From: Petrimonas sp.
GTDB lineage: Bacteria > Bacteroidota > Bacteroidia > Bacteroidales > Dysgonomonadaceae
Assembly (NCBI GenBank): GCA_012839475.1
Contig: DUNG01000005.1
Coordinates: forward strand, 1 to 64,000
DNA: 64,000 nucleotides
Direction of reading: 5' to 3'
In this document: piece after piece, positions 7,759 through 14,865 of the stretch
Numbering within the stretch: position 1 is the stretch's first letter
Layout of the letters: each line of letters opens with the position of its first letter
Translations under genes and position numbers: made by a program
Notes under the pieces: model-generated
Seen by the model: only the letters and a program-made list of their open reading frames with translations
What the model was told of the DNA's origin: nothing
The model's database searches: none

Positions 7759-8181
7759 TTATTCGTTACTATAGTCTTCTTCATCTTTATTGTAATTTTC
7801 AATGTCATTGTTTTTTTGATTAGTAGCTTCTGATTTACTCCTTAAACGTGAAAATGCAATAAGTAAATTTTTAGCACTATCAAGAGGTAGTTCTCCACTT
7901 GCTGTTTGTTCCATAAACAACGTTGCTCCTTCAGGTGCGTCCATACCTGTTAACCTTCCGGCTCTAGTTATTGCTTGTGCTAACAATGCATCGCCAGTCT
8001 TAGCTGAGAAAATGGAACTTTCAAGTTCAACTAAAACCTTTGCTTTTGTTTTGTTAATTTCTTCCCAGTATGTAGGACTTTCTTCTGATACTTCATTTTT
8101 GGCTGCAATATAAGCTACATTATTAAGCCATTTGCCTAAAATCTTGGCAGATTGTACGATTTTTAAATTTATTTTTTCCAT
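7759..8181 (-). CDS. possible internally initiated Cas11 small subunit
   Basis: In-frame ATG at 8181 (Met373 of Cas8, MEKINLKIV) would produce a 140-residue protein made of the Cas8 C-terminal part. Types I-B, I-C and I-D are known to make the Cascade small subunit Cas11 this way, and 140 residues is a usual length. The segment is rich in helix-forming sequence (SAKILGKWLNNVAYIAAK, KTKAKVLVELESSIF). The bases before the ATG are AT-rich (TATTTTACCAAA), as at many Bacteroidota starts, with no Shine-Dalgarno. This is inference only. Confidence 0.35.
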   Translation of the reverse strand: MEKINLKIVQSAKILGKWLNNVAYIAAKNEVSEESPTYWEEINKTKAKVLVELESSIFSAKTGDALLAQAITRAGRLTGMDAPEGATLFMEQTASGELPLDSAKNLLIAFSRLRSKSEATNQKNNDIENYNKDEEDYSNE

Positions 8182-9297
8182 TTTGGTAAAATATGTGGTA
8201 AATAATATTTCAATGTTATACGGGTATTCAGCTCTGAAAGATAAGAAATCTCTAAATGCTGCTTTGTTAAAAAGTTGCAAAAAACGACTCGTAAATAAGT
8301 CAAATTTTTGATATTCACTATTACTGCTTTTCCTTCTGTCTTGATTATATAATTTAGAATAATATAAACTATCAATGATTGCCCTTAGCTTACTTTCTTT
8401 GGCTAAATCTATAACATGGTGGTTGTATGTGAAAACATCTGCACTACCATACTTTATAGTGTAAATCTCTGTTCCTTTCAAACTTTCCAATACTCTTTTG
8501 GCTTGTTCCGAATACTCTGCAATTTTCGCAAATTCTCCAATTGCTCCTAAAAGAACAATTGCCCCTAAAGCACTACTACGAGGGGGATTGGGGAAATTGC
8601 CTCTAAAAATTAATGGGCGTTTAGGTGAATAAATGATTTTTTTATTATTTTCCTTTCCTGATTCTTCTTTAATTACATTCCCAATCATTAGGTCATCTGC
8701 AGTTTGAGATATTAGCATTCTCTTGAAAAACGAAATAAAATCTTTCATTTTATCAATTTCTAAGTTTGGGATTAAACAGACATTAAACATTTCCGGCTGT
8801 CCTATTTTATCTATTCGATATTGCAGACATGGTTTGTATTTGGTCAATGTGGTTATAGCACTTAAAGAAAGATCCAATAGACTTGATTTTGGCTTACCTC
8901 TTCCTATTTTTCCACCAATTGAGAAGTTTAAATATTCACCTGCTGTTGGGGCAACTGCCATTGTTACGTCTTTTGTGCAATCTAGTGGTTTTGATTTTAA
9001 ATCATTGATCAAAGATATCGCAGCTTTCCATAGATTCTTTGCATATTTGTCAGATGATATAACATTTGGCGATAAAAAAACACCTTTAGACGGATTTCCT
9101 TTTTCTTCTCTATAAAAATCATATTTAACTTTTGTTTCACCATAAAATAATGATACGGGTTTTACCCTAAAGGATTGAAGCCCTTTTTCGATTTCGTTTA
9201 TTAAATGATCGTTTGAAATGTCTTTACAATCATTCAAATCGTTTTCTAGTAAAATTAAAGCCTGAGCATATTTTAAAACCGGATGTTTTGTGTTCAT
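7759..9297 (-). CDS. cas8: Cascade large subunit Cas8 (Csp2-like)
   Basis: The 512-residue protein sits where the large subunit is expected, between cas5 and cas7. It has no recognisable enzymatic motif, as is normal for Cas8, whose job is PAM recognition and Cas3 recruitment. Features include VAPTAGEYLNFSIGGKIGRG (about residues 113-132), NFPNPPRSSALGAIVLLGA (about 245-263) and an acidic Asn/Asp/Glu-rich tail. The position and the neighbouring Cas5/Cas7 types suggest Csp2/Cas8c-like. The start overlaps the end of cas5 by four bases (ATGA). An alpha-helical C-terminal third may also be produced separately as Cas11. Confidence 0.88.
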   Translation of the reverse strand: MNTKHPVLKYAQALILLENDLNDCKDISNDHLINEIEKGLQSFRVKPVSLFYGETKVKYDFYREEKGNPSKGVFLSPNVISSDKYAKNLWKAAISLINDLKSKPLDCTKDVTMAVAPTAGEYLNFSIGGKIGRGKPKSSLLDLSLSAITTLTKYKPCLQYRIDKIGQPEMFNVCLIPNLEIDKMKDFISFFKRMLISQTADDLMIGNVIKEESGKENNKKIIYSPKRPLIFRGNFPNPPRSSALGAIVLLGAIGEFAKIAEYSEQAKRVLESLKGTEIYTIKYGSADVFTYNHHVIDLAKESKLRAIIDSLYYSKLYNQDRRKSSNSEYQKFDLFTSRFLQLFNKAAFRDFLSFRAEYPYNIEILFTTYFTKMEKINLKIVQSAKILGKWLNNVAYIAAKNEVSEESPTYWEEINKTKAKVLVELESSIFSAKTGDALLAQAITRAGRLTGMDAPEGATLFMEQTASGELPLDSAKNLLIAFSRLRSKSEATNQKNNDIENYNKDEEDYSNE

Positions 9298-10025
9298 ACG
9301 TCGTCGTTTATTGTTATATTAATCCACCCTTCACTGTTCCCCAAGTATGCTATATTATTTGTTTGTATTGCTTCCAGAAGTAATTCGTATAAGTCTCCAT
9401 CTAATAGTATTTTAGCTTTATAAAAACCATTCATGCTGATATATTCACGTTTTGTTGGAGTTGAATAATAAAGTGGAAATTTCGACAAATTCTCCTTAAA
9501 AAATCGTTCTAATTCTTTATCATCTACCTGTTTGGTATCCTTTTTATTTCTGCCTAATGACCACTTGTCTCTTATAATATCATAGCTTATATTGAAGGTT
9601 CCTTTAGGATGGACAATGGCGTCTGCTCTGCGGTAAGCTTTGCTCCAAAGGTCATCATAAAATTCTGCTTTTGTAAAAATGGGAACTATGTCTATTATTT
9701 CAAAGTAATCCATTAACAGAGGCAAATAGCTTGAGCCTTTAGAATAATCTATAAATTCCAATTGAGAAGTTTCTTTCGCTTGCTTTTTTCTAAATTGAAC
9801 AATATCTTTTACGATATTTTTTCTATCAGATAAATCTATGTGCCACCCAATAAGATTTTCTATAAGTCCGCATAGCATTTTTTTTGTAGGTGTTTTTACT
9901 GTTTTATAATATGAACCAGGTAATTCGCACACCATTGATAACGGGGCTAATGGTTCTATCTGCATGATGACTGTTTTATCAAGAGATGGTAACGTTTTGA
10001 GTATTGAAATATCTATTTTTAACAT
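9294..10025 (-). CDS. cas5: Cascade subunit Cas5 (PGING-like)
   Basis: A 243-residue RAMP protein that would cap the crRNA 5' handle. The segment IEPLAPLSMVCELPGSYYKT, then TPTKKMLCGLIENLIGWH, matches the Cas5 N-terminal region as known from the PGING-type systems of Porphyromonas. An alternative start is Met21 (MQIEPLAPL, position 9965), which would be closer to the family norm. The first ATG is kept here because it follows the AT-rich spacer directly. The C-terminus (NSEGWINITINDDV) overlaps cas8 by ATGA. A TATATTTG box at 10070-10077 on the minus strand may give this operon its own promoter. Confidence 0.88.
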   Translation of the reverse strand: MLKIDISILKTLPSLDKTVIMQIEPLAPLSMVCELPGSYYKTVKTPTKKMLCGLIENLIGWHIDLSDRKNIVKDIVQFRKKQAKETSQLEFIDYSKGSSYLPLLMDYFEIIDIVPIFTKAEFYDDLWSKAYRRADAIVHPKGTFNISYDIIRDKWSLGRNKKDTKQVDDKELERFFKENLSKFPLYYSTPTKREYISMNGFYKAKILLDGDLYELLLEAIQTNNIAYLGNSEGWINITINDDV

Positions 10026-10118
10026 AATAGATCCTTACTAATTATTTAATTATCAAAGTCTGTTTTTCACAAATATAAACAACAAATTTTAATACCGCTT
10101 TGTTATTTGCTTTAATTT

Positions 10119-10175
10119 TTAAATGTGTTTAGGTCCCACTTCCTTAACTATCCCAAAAACGATGCTGTTTTTGTA
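10119..10175 (-). pseudogene. relic of a second, diverged cas6 3' end
   Basis: Immediately downstream of the cas6 stop the minus strand encodes KNSIVFGIVKEVGPKHI followed by TAA. The end of the intact Cas6 reads KNSIGFGMVREVNG. The two share the glycine-rich loop pattern but differ at many synonymous positions (for example AAC/AAT, AGC/AGT, ATC/ATT). This is therefore a diverged allele and not a recent duplication. It looks like the tail of a former cas6 left behind when the present cas6 was swapped in. Confidence 0.7.
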
Positions 10176-10178
10176 CAC

Positions 10179-10961
10179 TCATCCATTCACTTCCCTCACC
10201 ATTCCAAACCCAATACTATTTTTACTACCGATGCCCGTTTCATAGGCAATTTTTTGCAACTCTACGGGGGCGGTTAGGCGAATGTTGCACATAAATCCTC
10301 TAACTTTACTCGCTTGAGGAGTACCCGATTTTATATGAATCAAGTTCGATTTGGGCTCATTAAGTATCTCGACTGCAAACGGGAATTCGTCTGACGAAAA
10401 TTCGTTCCCCGTTAATGCTAAGTATTTGTCTAAAAGATTTTGTTTTATCAATCGGGTGGCTTCGGAATGATTCGGGGCAATATACTTGTCGTAGCCTTCG
10501 AGCTGTCTTAGTGCTAGACATATAGGTGAAAGGGTCTCGTAACTCATTTTTTCCGAGAATATGGGTGGGGGCATCAGCTCCACGCTTTGCACTTGAAAGC
10601 GCACGTTCGACTTTCTTGTTCCCACCTCGAATTGTTGATTGTTAAAAATCCCGACAATAAACTGCTCGGTTGACTTTTCTGGTAGAAACGAGATATACCA
10701 GACCACGTTGTCGGATAGTATTTCAAGCTCTGCCGTTTGTTTTAAAATACGGTATCTCTCCACTTCGAACCTTGAGTAACTAAACAATTTGAAGCTTTTG
10801 CCACTTGCCAGTTTATAGCCATTCTCGTGTAGCCATATGGTGTATTCCTCATTGGCTTGTGCCAAAATGCGGTAGATGGCGGCACTCTGCTCGTACTGGT
10901 AGTTGAGCGGTAGTTTTTTGCCAAAAGAGTTTGTTAAAGAAAGAGTTAGTTTGAATCTCAT
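10179..10961 (-). CDS. cas6: CRISPR pre-crRNA endoribonuclease Cas6
   Basis: A 260-residue RAMP-fold RNase that cuts the pre-crRNA within each repeat to leave the ATTGAAAC handle. It opens MRFKLTLSL, keeps the two-ferredoxin pattern, and ends in the glycine-rich loop GSKNSIGFGMV (about residues 245-255), the clearest Cas6 signature. The ATG at 10961 is preferred over an upstream TTG at 10982. It is the first gene of the cas cluster, separated from cas5 by 153 bases that contain a relic of another cas6. The three palindromes at 11134-11218 lie upstream. Confidence 0.93.
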   Translation of the reverse strand: MRFKLTLSLTNSFGKKLPLNYQYEQSAAIYRILAQANEEYTIWLHENGYKLASGKSFKLFSYSRFEVERYRILKQTAELEILSDNVVWYISFLPEKSTEQFIVGIFNNQQFEVGTRKSNVRFQVQSVELMPPPIFSEKMSYETLSPICLALRQLEGYDKYIAPNHSEATRLIKQNLLDKYLALTGNEFSSDEFPFAVEILNEPKSNLIHIKSGTPQASKVRGFMCNIRLTAPVELQKIAYETGIGSKNSIGFGMVREVNG

Positions 10962-11133
10962 AGTCAGTGCACTTATTGGCAATTATTTGCTTGTTGTCCC
11001 AGGTCGTTAAAGAAATCTCTCAGGATAATTATCGCCTTTTATTACTACCGCAAGTTACTGAGAATTTGCGAACAAAAACGAGGTAGATGAGAATAATTCA
11101 CATCTAATACCTTTATGACCTAAACATGTAAAT

Positions 11134-11218
11134 TGTTCGTTGCAAAAGAACAATTATAGGGTGTTTTGTTCTTTACAAACGAACAAAATCCGCTATAATC
11201 ATTCGTTTATAAAGAACA
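11134..11218. repeat. three 19-bp palindromes at exact 33-bp spacing upstream of cas6
   Basis: Imperfect palindromes occupy 11134-11152 (TGTTCGTTGCAAAAGAACA), 11167-11185 (TGTTCTTTACAAACGAACA) and 11200-11218 (CATTCGTTTATAAAGAACA). Their starts are exactly 33 bp apart, about three helical turns, and the middle copy is inverted. The 14-bp linkers also pair with each other: ATTATAG at 11153-11159 is inverted as CTATAAT at 11193-11199, and CCGC at 11189-11192 matches GCGG further right. It lies between the end of the HAD gene and cas6, both leftward. It could be a cooperative operator for the cas promoter or a cluster of terminator hairpins. Confidence 0.65.
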
Positions 11219-11266
11219 GATTATTAGCGGGGTTTTGTTTTTGTTGGCAACGAGTAAATTGCTGTT

Positions 11267-12145
11267 TTAGTGCAGCAAGCTTTTTACCCGGCTCTTGTCT
11301 TTCACGAATTTGCTCAGTTCCGCGTGGGCGGATATGGCGTCTATGGTCAACCTGATGATGTTGTATAGTCGACTGTTTTCTGTGTAATCAGCCGGGGCGA
11401 TATGGGTGGCTCTTTTTTGCTTGATGAGTTTCAAGCAGGTTTGCCTGGCCTTTTGTCCGGCTTTCGTCCGCACGTTGGGGTTATACACCGCGATGGACGT
11501 TCCGCCCTGGTAATTGATCATTTTCATGGCGGGAATATCCGTTTCCCCGTCACCGATATAGATCATCCGAGAAAACGGGATGGGACGCTCTTCTTCCGCT
11601 AAGAACTCGTTGATGGTGGAGTTGTCCCAAGAGTTATTTATCCCCTTGTTGACGCGGAACAGGAATTGCGTTTTGTTCGTGTAGTCAATCGCCACGGCCG
11701 GCCATTCGGCGTATCCATTCACGTTGTACTTGTAGCCTGAGGCGAACACGTTGGTGAATTTCTCGTATATGCTGGTGCCCTCAATGATATCCCTTAGACC
11801 CGAAGATATCACGTAGTGATTTACCTTGATGTTCTTGGTTTTGGCGTACCCGTTTATCTTGTCGAAATACTCCTCCACCCCGGCAAAAAACTCGATATCT
11901 TTTCCATGATCCCTGAATGCCTGCTTGGTGATTTGTTGGTTTTTCTCGTTTGCTTTTCTGAGCATTAAGTGCATGTACGATAGGATCTCGTTCATATCGT
12001 TGGCTTCTGACATATCTTTCACCTCATTCCAGAAGTCCTGCTTGTTGATGTTTAGCGCAGGTAGGAAGCTCCTCTCCTGCATGTTCCCGGGTGCCAGTGT
12101 GCCATCGAAGTCGTAAGCGATGGCTATTTCGGTGTATTTGCTCAT
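11267..12145 (-). CDS. HAD-superfamily phosphatase
   Basis: A 292-residue haloacid dehalogenase-type hydrolase. Motif I is YDFDGTLAPG near the N-terminus (nucleophile aspartate and acid/base aspartate), motif II is the serine in VISSG, and motif IV is GDGETDIPAMK. Cap and core are of the kind found in conserved, uncharacterised Bacteroidales HAD proteins (YMHLMLRKA, NYTNKTQFLFRVNKG, FSRMIYIGDGETD). The ATG at 12145 (MSKYTEIAIAYDFDG) places motif I where the family has it; longer starts up to 12289 would add a lysine/glutamine-rich extension. The substrate is unknown. It is in the same orientation as cas6 but 305 bases upstream. Confidence 0.85.
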   Translation of the reverse strand: MSKYTEIAIAYDFDGTLAPGNMQERSFLPALNINKQDFWNEVKDMSEANDMNEILSYMHLMLRKANEKNQQITKQAFRDHGKDIEFFAGVEEYFDKINGYAKTKNIKVNHYVISSGLRDIIEGTSIYEKFTNVFASGYKYNVNGYAEWPAVAIDYTNKTQFLFRVNKGINNSWDNSTINEFLAEEERPIPFSRMIYIGDGETDIPAMKMINYQGGTSIAVYNPNVRTKAGQKARQTCLKLIKQKRATHIAPADYTENSRLYNIIRLTIDAISAHAELSKFVKDKSRVKSLLH

Positions 12146-12366
12146 ATCTGATTTGCTGAAATATTGGTTCATATGCTTGATCATCATTCGCAAAGGTAAT
12201 TGATTCTGTTTACAATTCATCAAATTATCCTTCTCTCTTCCATATCGTTTTTGTTGCTTGTAAACATGTGAACCTTTGATGCAAAGCATCTATCGAACTT
12301 TTTTATCCGTATTCTTGTAGTAGCTTCTCTCGGTTGTTAGAAAACGGATTGTATGACAAAAATGTG

Positions 12367-12374
12367 TACTTTTG
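12367..12374 (+). promoter_or_regulatory. -7 box upstream of the alpha-galactosidase gene
   Basis: TACTTTTG fits TAnnTTTG and lies 38 bases before the ATG at 12413. It sits downstream of the earlier in-frame ATG at 12353, which supports the 12413 start with its Tat signal. Confidence 0.4.
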
Positions 12375-12412
12375 CTCATAGTAGCTTTCAATATTTATTT
12401 AACTCAATAGGA

Positions 12413-14659
12413 ATGACAGGACGCAGGGACTTTTTAAAAACAGCGGCCATGGGCACCCTAGCGGTTTCGCCGGTGGGGGGTATAGCGGGACTTGCAAGCG
12501 AGCCGCTGGTATCTGGCGAGTCACGGCAAGAATCGCCTGAATCGCATTGGGGCTCCTGGGAGGTGGATTTTAGCGAGAGGGAGTCGGAACTGGTGTTAAG
12601 GAACCAGGGAGCCCTCTTACGGGGTACGTTGCGGTTCAAATCGGGCGACGAGGTGTGGAAGGTGGTGCGTTCGAGGGACGGGGTTCCCGGTCGCTACGCC
12701 TTGGTGGACAAGGGGGGCGACGTGCAGGGGTACTGGCTGTTCAATCAAACCGGGGCACGGCTGGAGCTACAGTTTTACCACCGAACGGCGCAACGCTTCG
12801 AGGGGCGTCTCTATTGGGAGGGTGACATCACGTTTTTCGAGGATGCCTTCCCCTGTCGTACCCGACCAGGCGTGGAGGAGAAGGTGCTGCAACTGGCGAA
12901 CGGGCGGACCGACTCCTTGCTAAACGACTCTCTTTTTTCTCCTCTCCATGACGCGGTGTTACAGATGAATGCGGCAGAACTGGCTATCGTGCACAACAAA
13001 GATGGCTCATTTGCTTTTCGGATGAGCGGGGATATCCGGGAAGCAAAGGAGGCTACCTTCACCTTTCAATTGCTGGAGGACTACTTCAAAAACAGCTATG
13101 TTCCCTATTATCAGCCCATTGACCGGGAGCGTTGTCCGGTAGCGCCCACGGGATGGATGTCGTGGAATACCTATTTCGATAAGGCGACCGCTGAGGATAA
13201 CTTGAAGGAGGCGAGGATAGGAAAGAGGTACCTGCAATCGTTCGGGTGTGAATACTGGTCGATCGAGTCGTGGCAGGGGAACTCAGACCAGCTCCCCGTA
13301 CGGGATTTCTACAACATGAACCTGGAGGTGAACGAAAAGCAGTTCCCCAAAGGGATGAAGCACCTGGCTGACGAGATCAGAAAGCTGGGGTTCCGCCCTG
13401 GTTTGTGGATGGCTCCCTTCGGCACGGGCAATGATGCGTTCTACGAGGAGCACAAGGGGTGGTTCCTGCATGACGAAAAGGGGCAGCCTATCTCGTCGTG
13501 GAACGGGAAGTACACGCTCGACCCCACTGTGAAGGAGGCCCGCGATCACCTGCGCGAGATACACCGGGTGGCGTCACGAGAGTGGGGGTACGAGTTTTTT
13601 AAGATCGATGGGATGTCGGGGAGAAATCGTGGCTATTGCGCGCACCTCTACGAGCGGCCGGAGGTGAGGGCCCGCTTCAAGGATCCTGATTGCCCCAACC
13701 CGTTCGAGCTGTGCGTGCAGGCGTTTCGGGAGGGGATAGGGGAGGACCGGGTTTTCCTGGCTTGCCAGGGGCATGCCTCGGGTCCCGAGGCGGCCTACGC
13801 GGATGCCTCTCGGCTGGGGGCGGATATCGTTCACCCCAACGAGCCTGTCAAATGGAGCGGCGTGCTGAACCAGGCGAGCTGCCTGTTGAACCAGGCGTTC
13901 ACCCATAACATCGTGATGTATGCCGATCCGGATACGCTACTGGTGAGGGATTTGCCGCTGGAGGAGGCACGGACCTCCGCCACGATCGTGGCGCTGCCGG
14001 GGCAGTTGACCTTCTTTGGGGATAAACTGGCTGGTCTCCCGAGCGAGCGGATGAAGATCCTGCAACAGACACTGCCGGTGGCTGACGTGCGCCCCGTGAG
14101 CCTTTATCCCTACTTCAGGATGTTGCCTGTCTGGAACCTCTCGGTAAACCACGAGCGGTTGGGCCGCTATAACGTGGTGGCCTTTTTTAACTGGGGGGAT
14201 GAGGCGGCGACCATCTCCGTGACGCCCGCGGAACTGGGGATACCGGACGTGGATTACACCGGCTTCGAGTTCTGGGAACAGCGGGCCTTCATCTACAAGG
14301 TGGCCGGTAAGCAGCTCTCCCTGGAGGTGCCTCCCCATGGGGTGAGGGTGGTGGCAATCCATCCGCCGCAAGATATTCCGCAGTGGGTGGGTAGCGACCG
14401 CCATATCGCCCAAAATGGGATGGAGGTGGTGGATTTGGGGTGGGATGCCAAGCAGAAACGATTGAGGGGAACCCTCCGGCTCGTGGGCTCGTTCCCCCTT
14501 ACCTTGTTTCTCAGGGTGCCCAATCCATATCGCTTTGAACGGGCAGCGTGCAAAGAGGCATCGTGCCGCGTTGAGCAGAAGGGCGACCTGCTTGCGATTA
14601 CCCTGCAACGGACGAAATCGGGCGAAACCGACTTCAATATCCTCTTCACCGCTTCATAG
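12413..14659 (+). CDS. Tat-exported GH36-like alpha-galactosidase (melibiase)
   Basis: A 748-residue secreted glycoside hydrolase of clan GH-D. The start at 12413 gives a textbook twin-arginine signal (GRRDFLKTAAMGTLA). The catalytic (beta/alpha)8 barrel begins at PTGWMSWNTYF. It carries GFRPGLWMAPF, the nucleophile Asp399 in FFKIDGM and a likely acid/base aspartate in RLGADIVHP. N-terminal and C-terminal beta domains flank the barrel. Enzymes of this type remove terminal alpha-galactose from oligosaccharides. No Sus genes adjoin it. It is divergent from the HAD gene. The alpha-galactosidase specificity is inferred from the family; related GH-D enzymes act on other alpha-sugars. Confidence 0.85.
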   Translation: MTGRRDFLKTAAMGTLAVSPVGGIAGLASEPLVSGESRQESPESHWGSWEVDFSERESELVLRNQGALLRGTLRFKSGDEVWKVVRSRDGVPGRYALVDKGGDVQGYWLFNQTGARLELQFYHRTAQRFEGRLYWEGDITFFEDAFPCRTRPGVEEKVLQLANGRTDSLLNDSLFSPLHDAVLQMNAAELAIVHNKDGSFAFRMSGDIREAKEATFTFQLLEDYFKNSYVPYYQPIDRERCPVAPTGWMSWNTYFDKATAEDNLKEARIGKRYLQSFGCEYWSIESWQGNSDQLPVRDFYNMNLEVNEKQFPKGMKHLADEIRKLGFRPGLWMAPFGTGNDAFYEEHKGWFLHDEKGQPISSWNGKYTLDPTVKEARDHLREIHRVASREWGYEFFKIDGMSGRNRGYCAHLYERPEVRARFKDPDCPNPFELCVQAFREGIGEDRVFLACQGHASGPEAAYADASRLGADIVHPNEPVKWSGVLNQASCLLNQAFTHNIVMYADPDTLLVRDLPLEEARTSATIVALPGQLTFFGDKLAGLPSERMKILQQTLPVADVRPVSLYPYFRMLPVWNLSVNHERLGRYNVVAFFNWGDEAATISVTPAELGIPDVDYTGFEFWEQRAFIYKVAGKQLSLEVPPHGVRVVAIHPPQDIPQWVGSDRHIAQNGMEVVDLGWDAKQKRLRGTLRLVGSFPLTLFLRVPNPYRFERAACKEASCRVEQKGDLLAITLQRTKSGETDFNILFTAS

Positions 14660-14692
14660 TCGTTTCGTTATCGCTCGCTCTTTTAACTTTCA

Positions 14693-14716
14693 AAGCGAAG
14701 ACCTTCGCTTGTTTTG
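14693..14716 (+). terminator. candidate terminator after the alpha-galactosidase gene
   Basis: AAGCGAA (14693-14699), loop GACC and TTCGCTT (14704-14710) form a short hairpin followed by GTTTTG, 34 bases after the stop codon. The T run is weak. The rest of 14660-14865 shows nothing coding. Confidence 0.4.
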
Positions 14717-14865
14717 TGGGGACACATCCTGCGCAGTTCGCGTTAAAAAGAAAAGTTGTTTGAGGCGAAGCCGAACTTTTGCATTAAGCTTAACTCGCTT
14801 AATTGATCAGGAAGTGCAGTTTCAAGTAAAACGATACCGCAACGGGTTGCTCTCTCTGTGCTGTT

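Noticed and set aside
13937-14608. 223-codon minus-strand frame opposite the alpha-galactosidase
   Set aside because: His/Pro/Arg-rich shadow translation with no domain; the + strand gene has full catalytic motifs.
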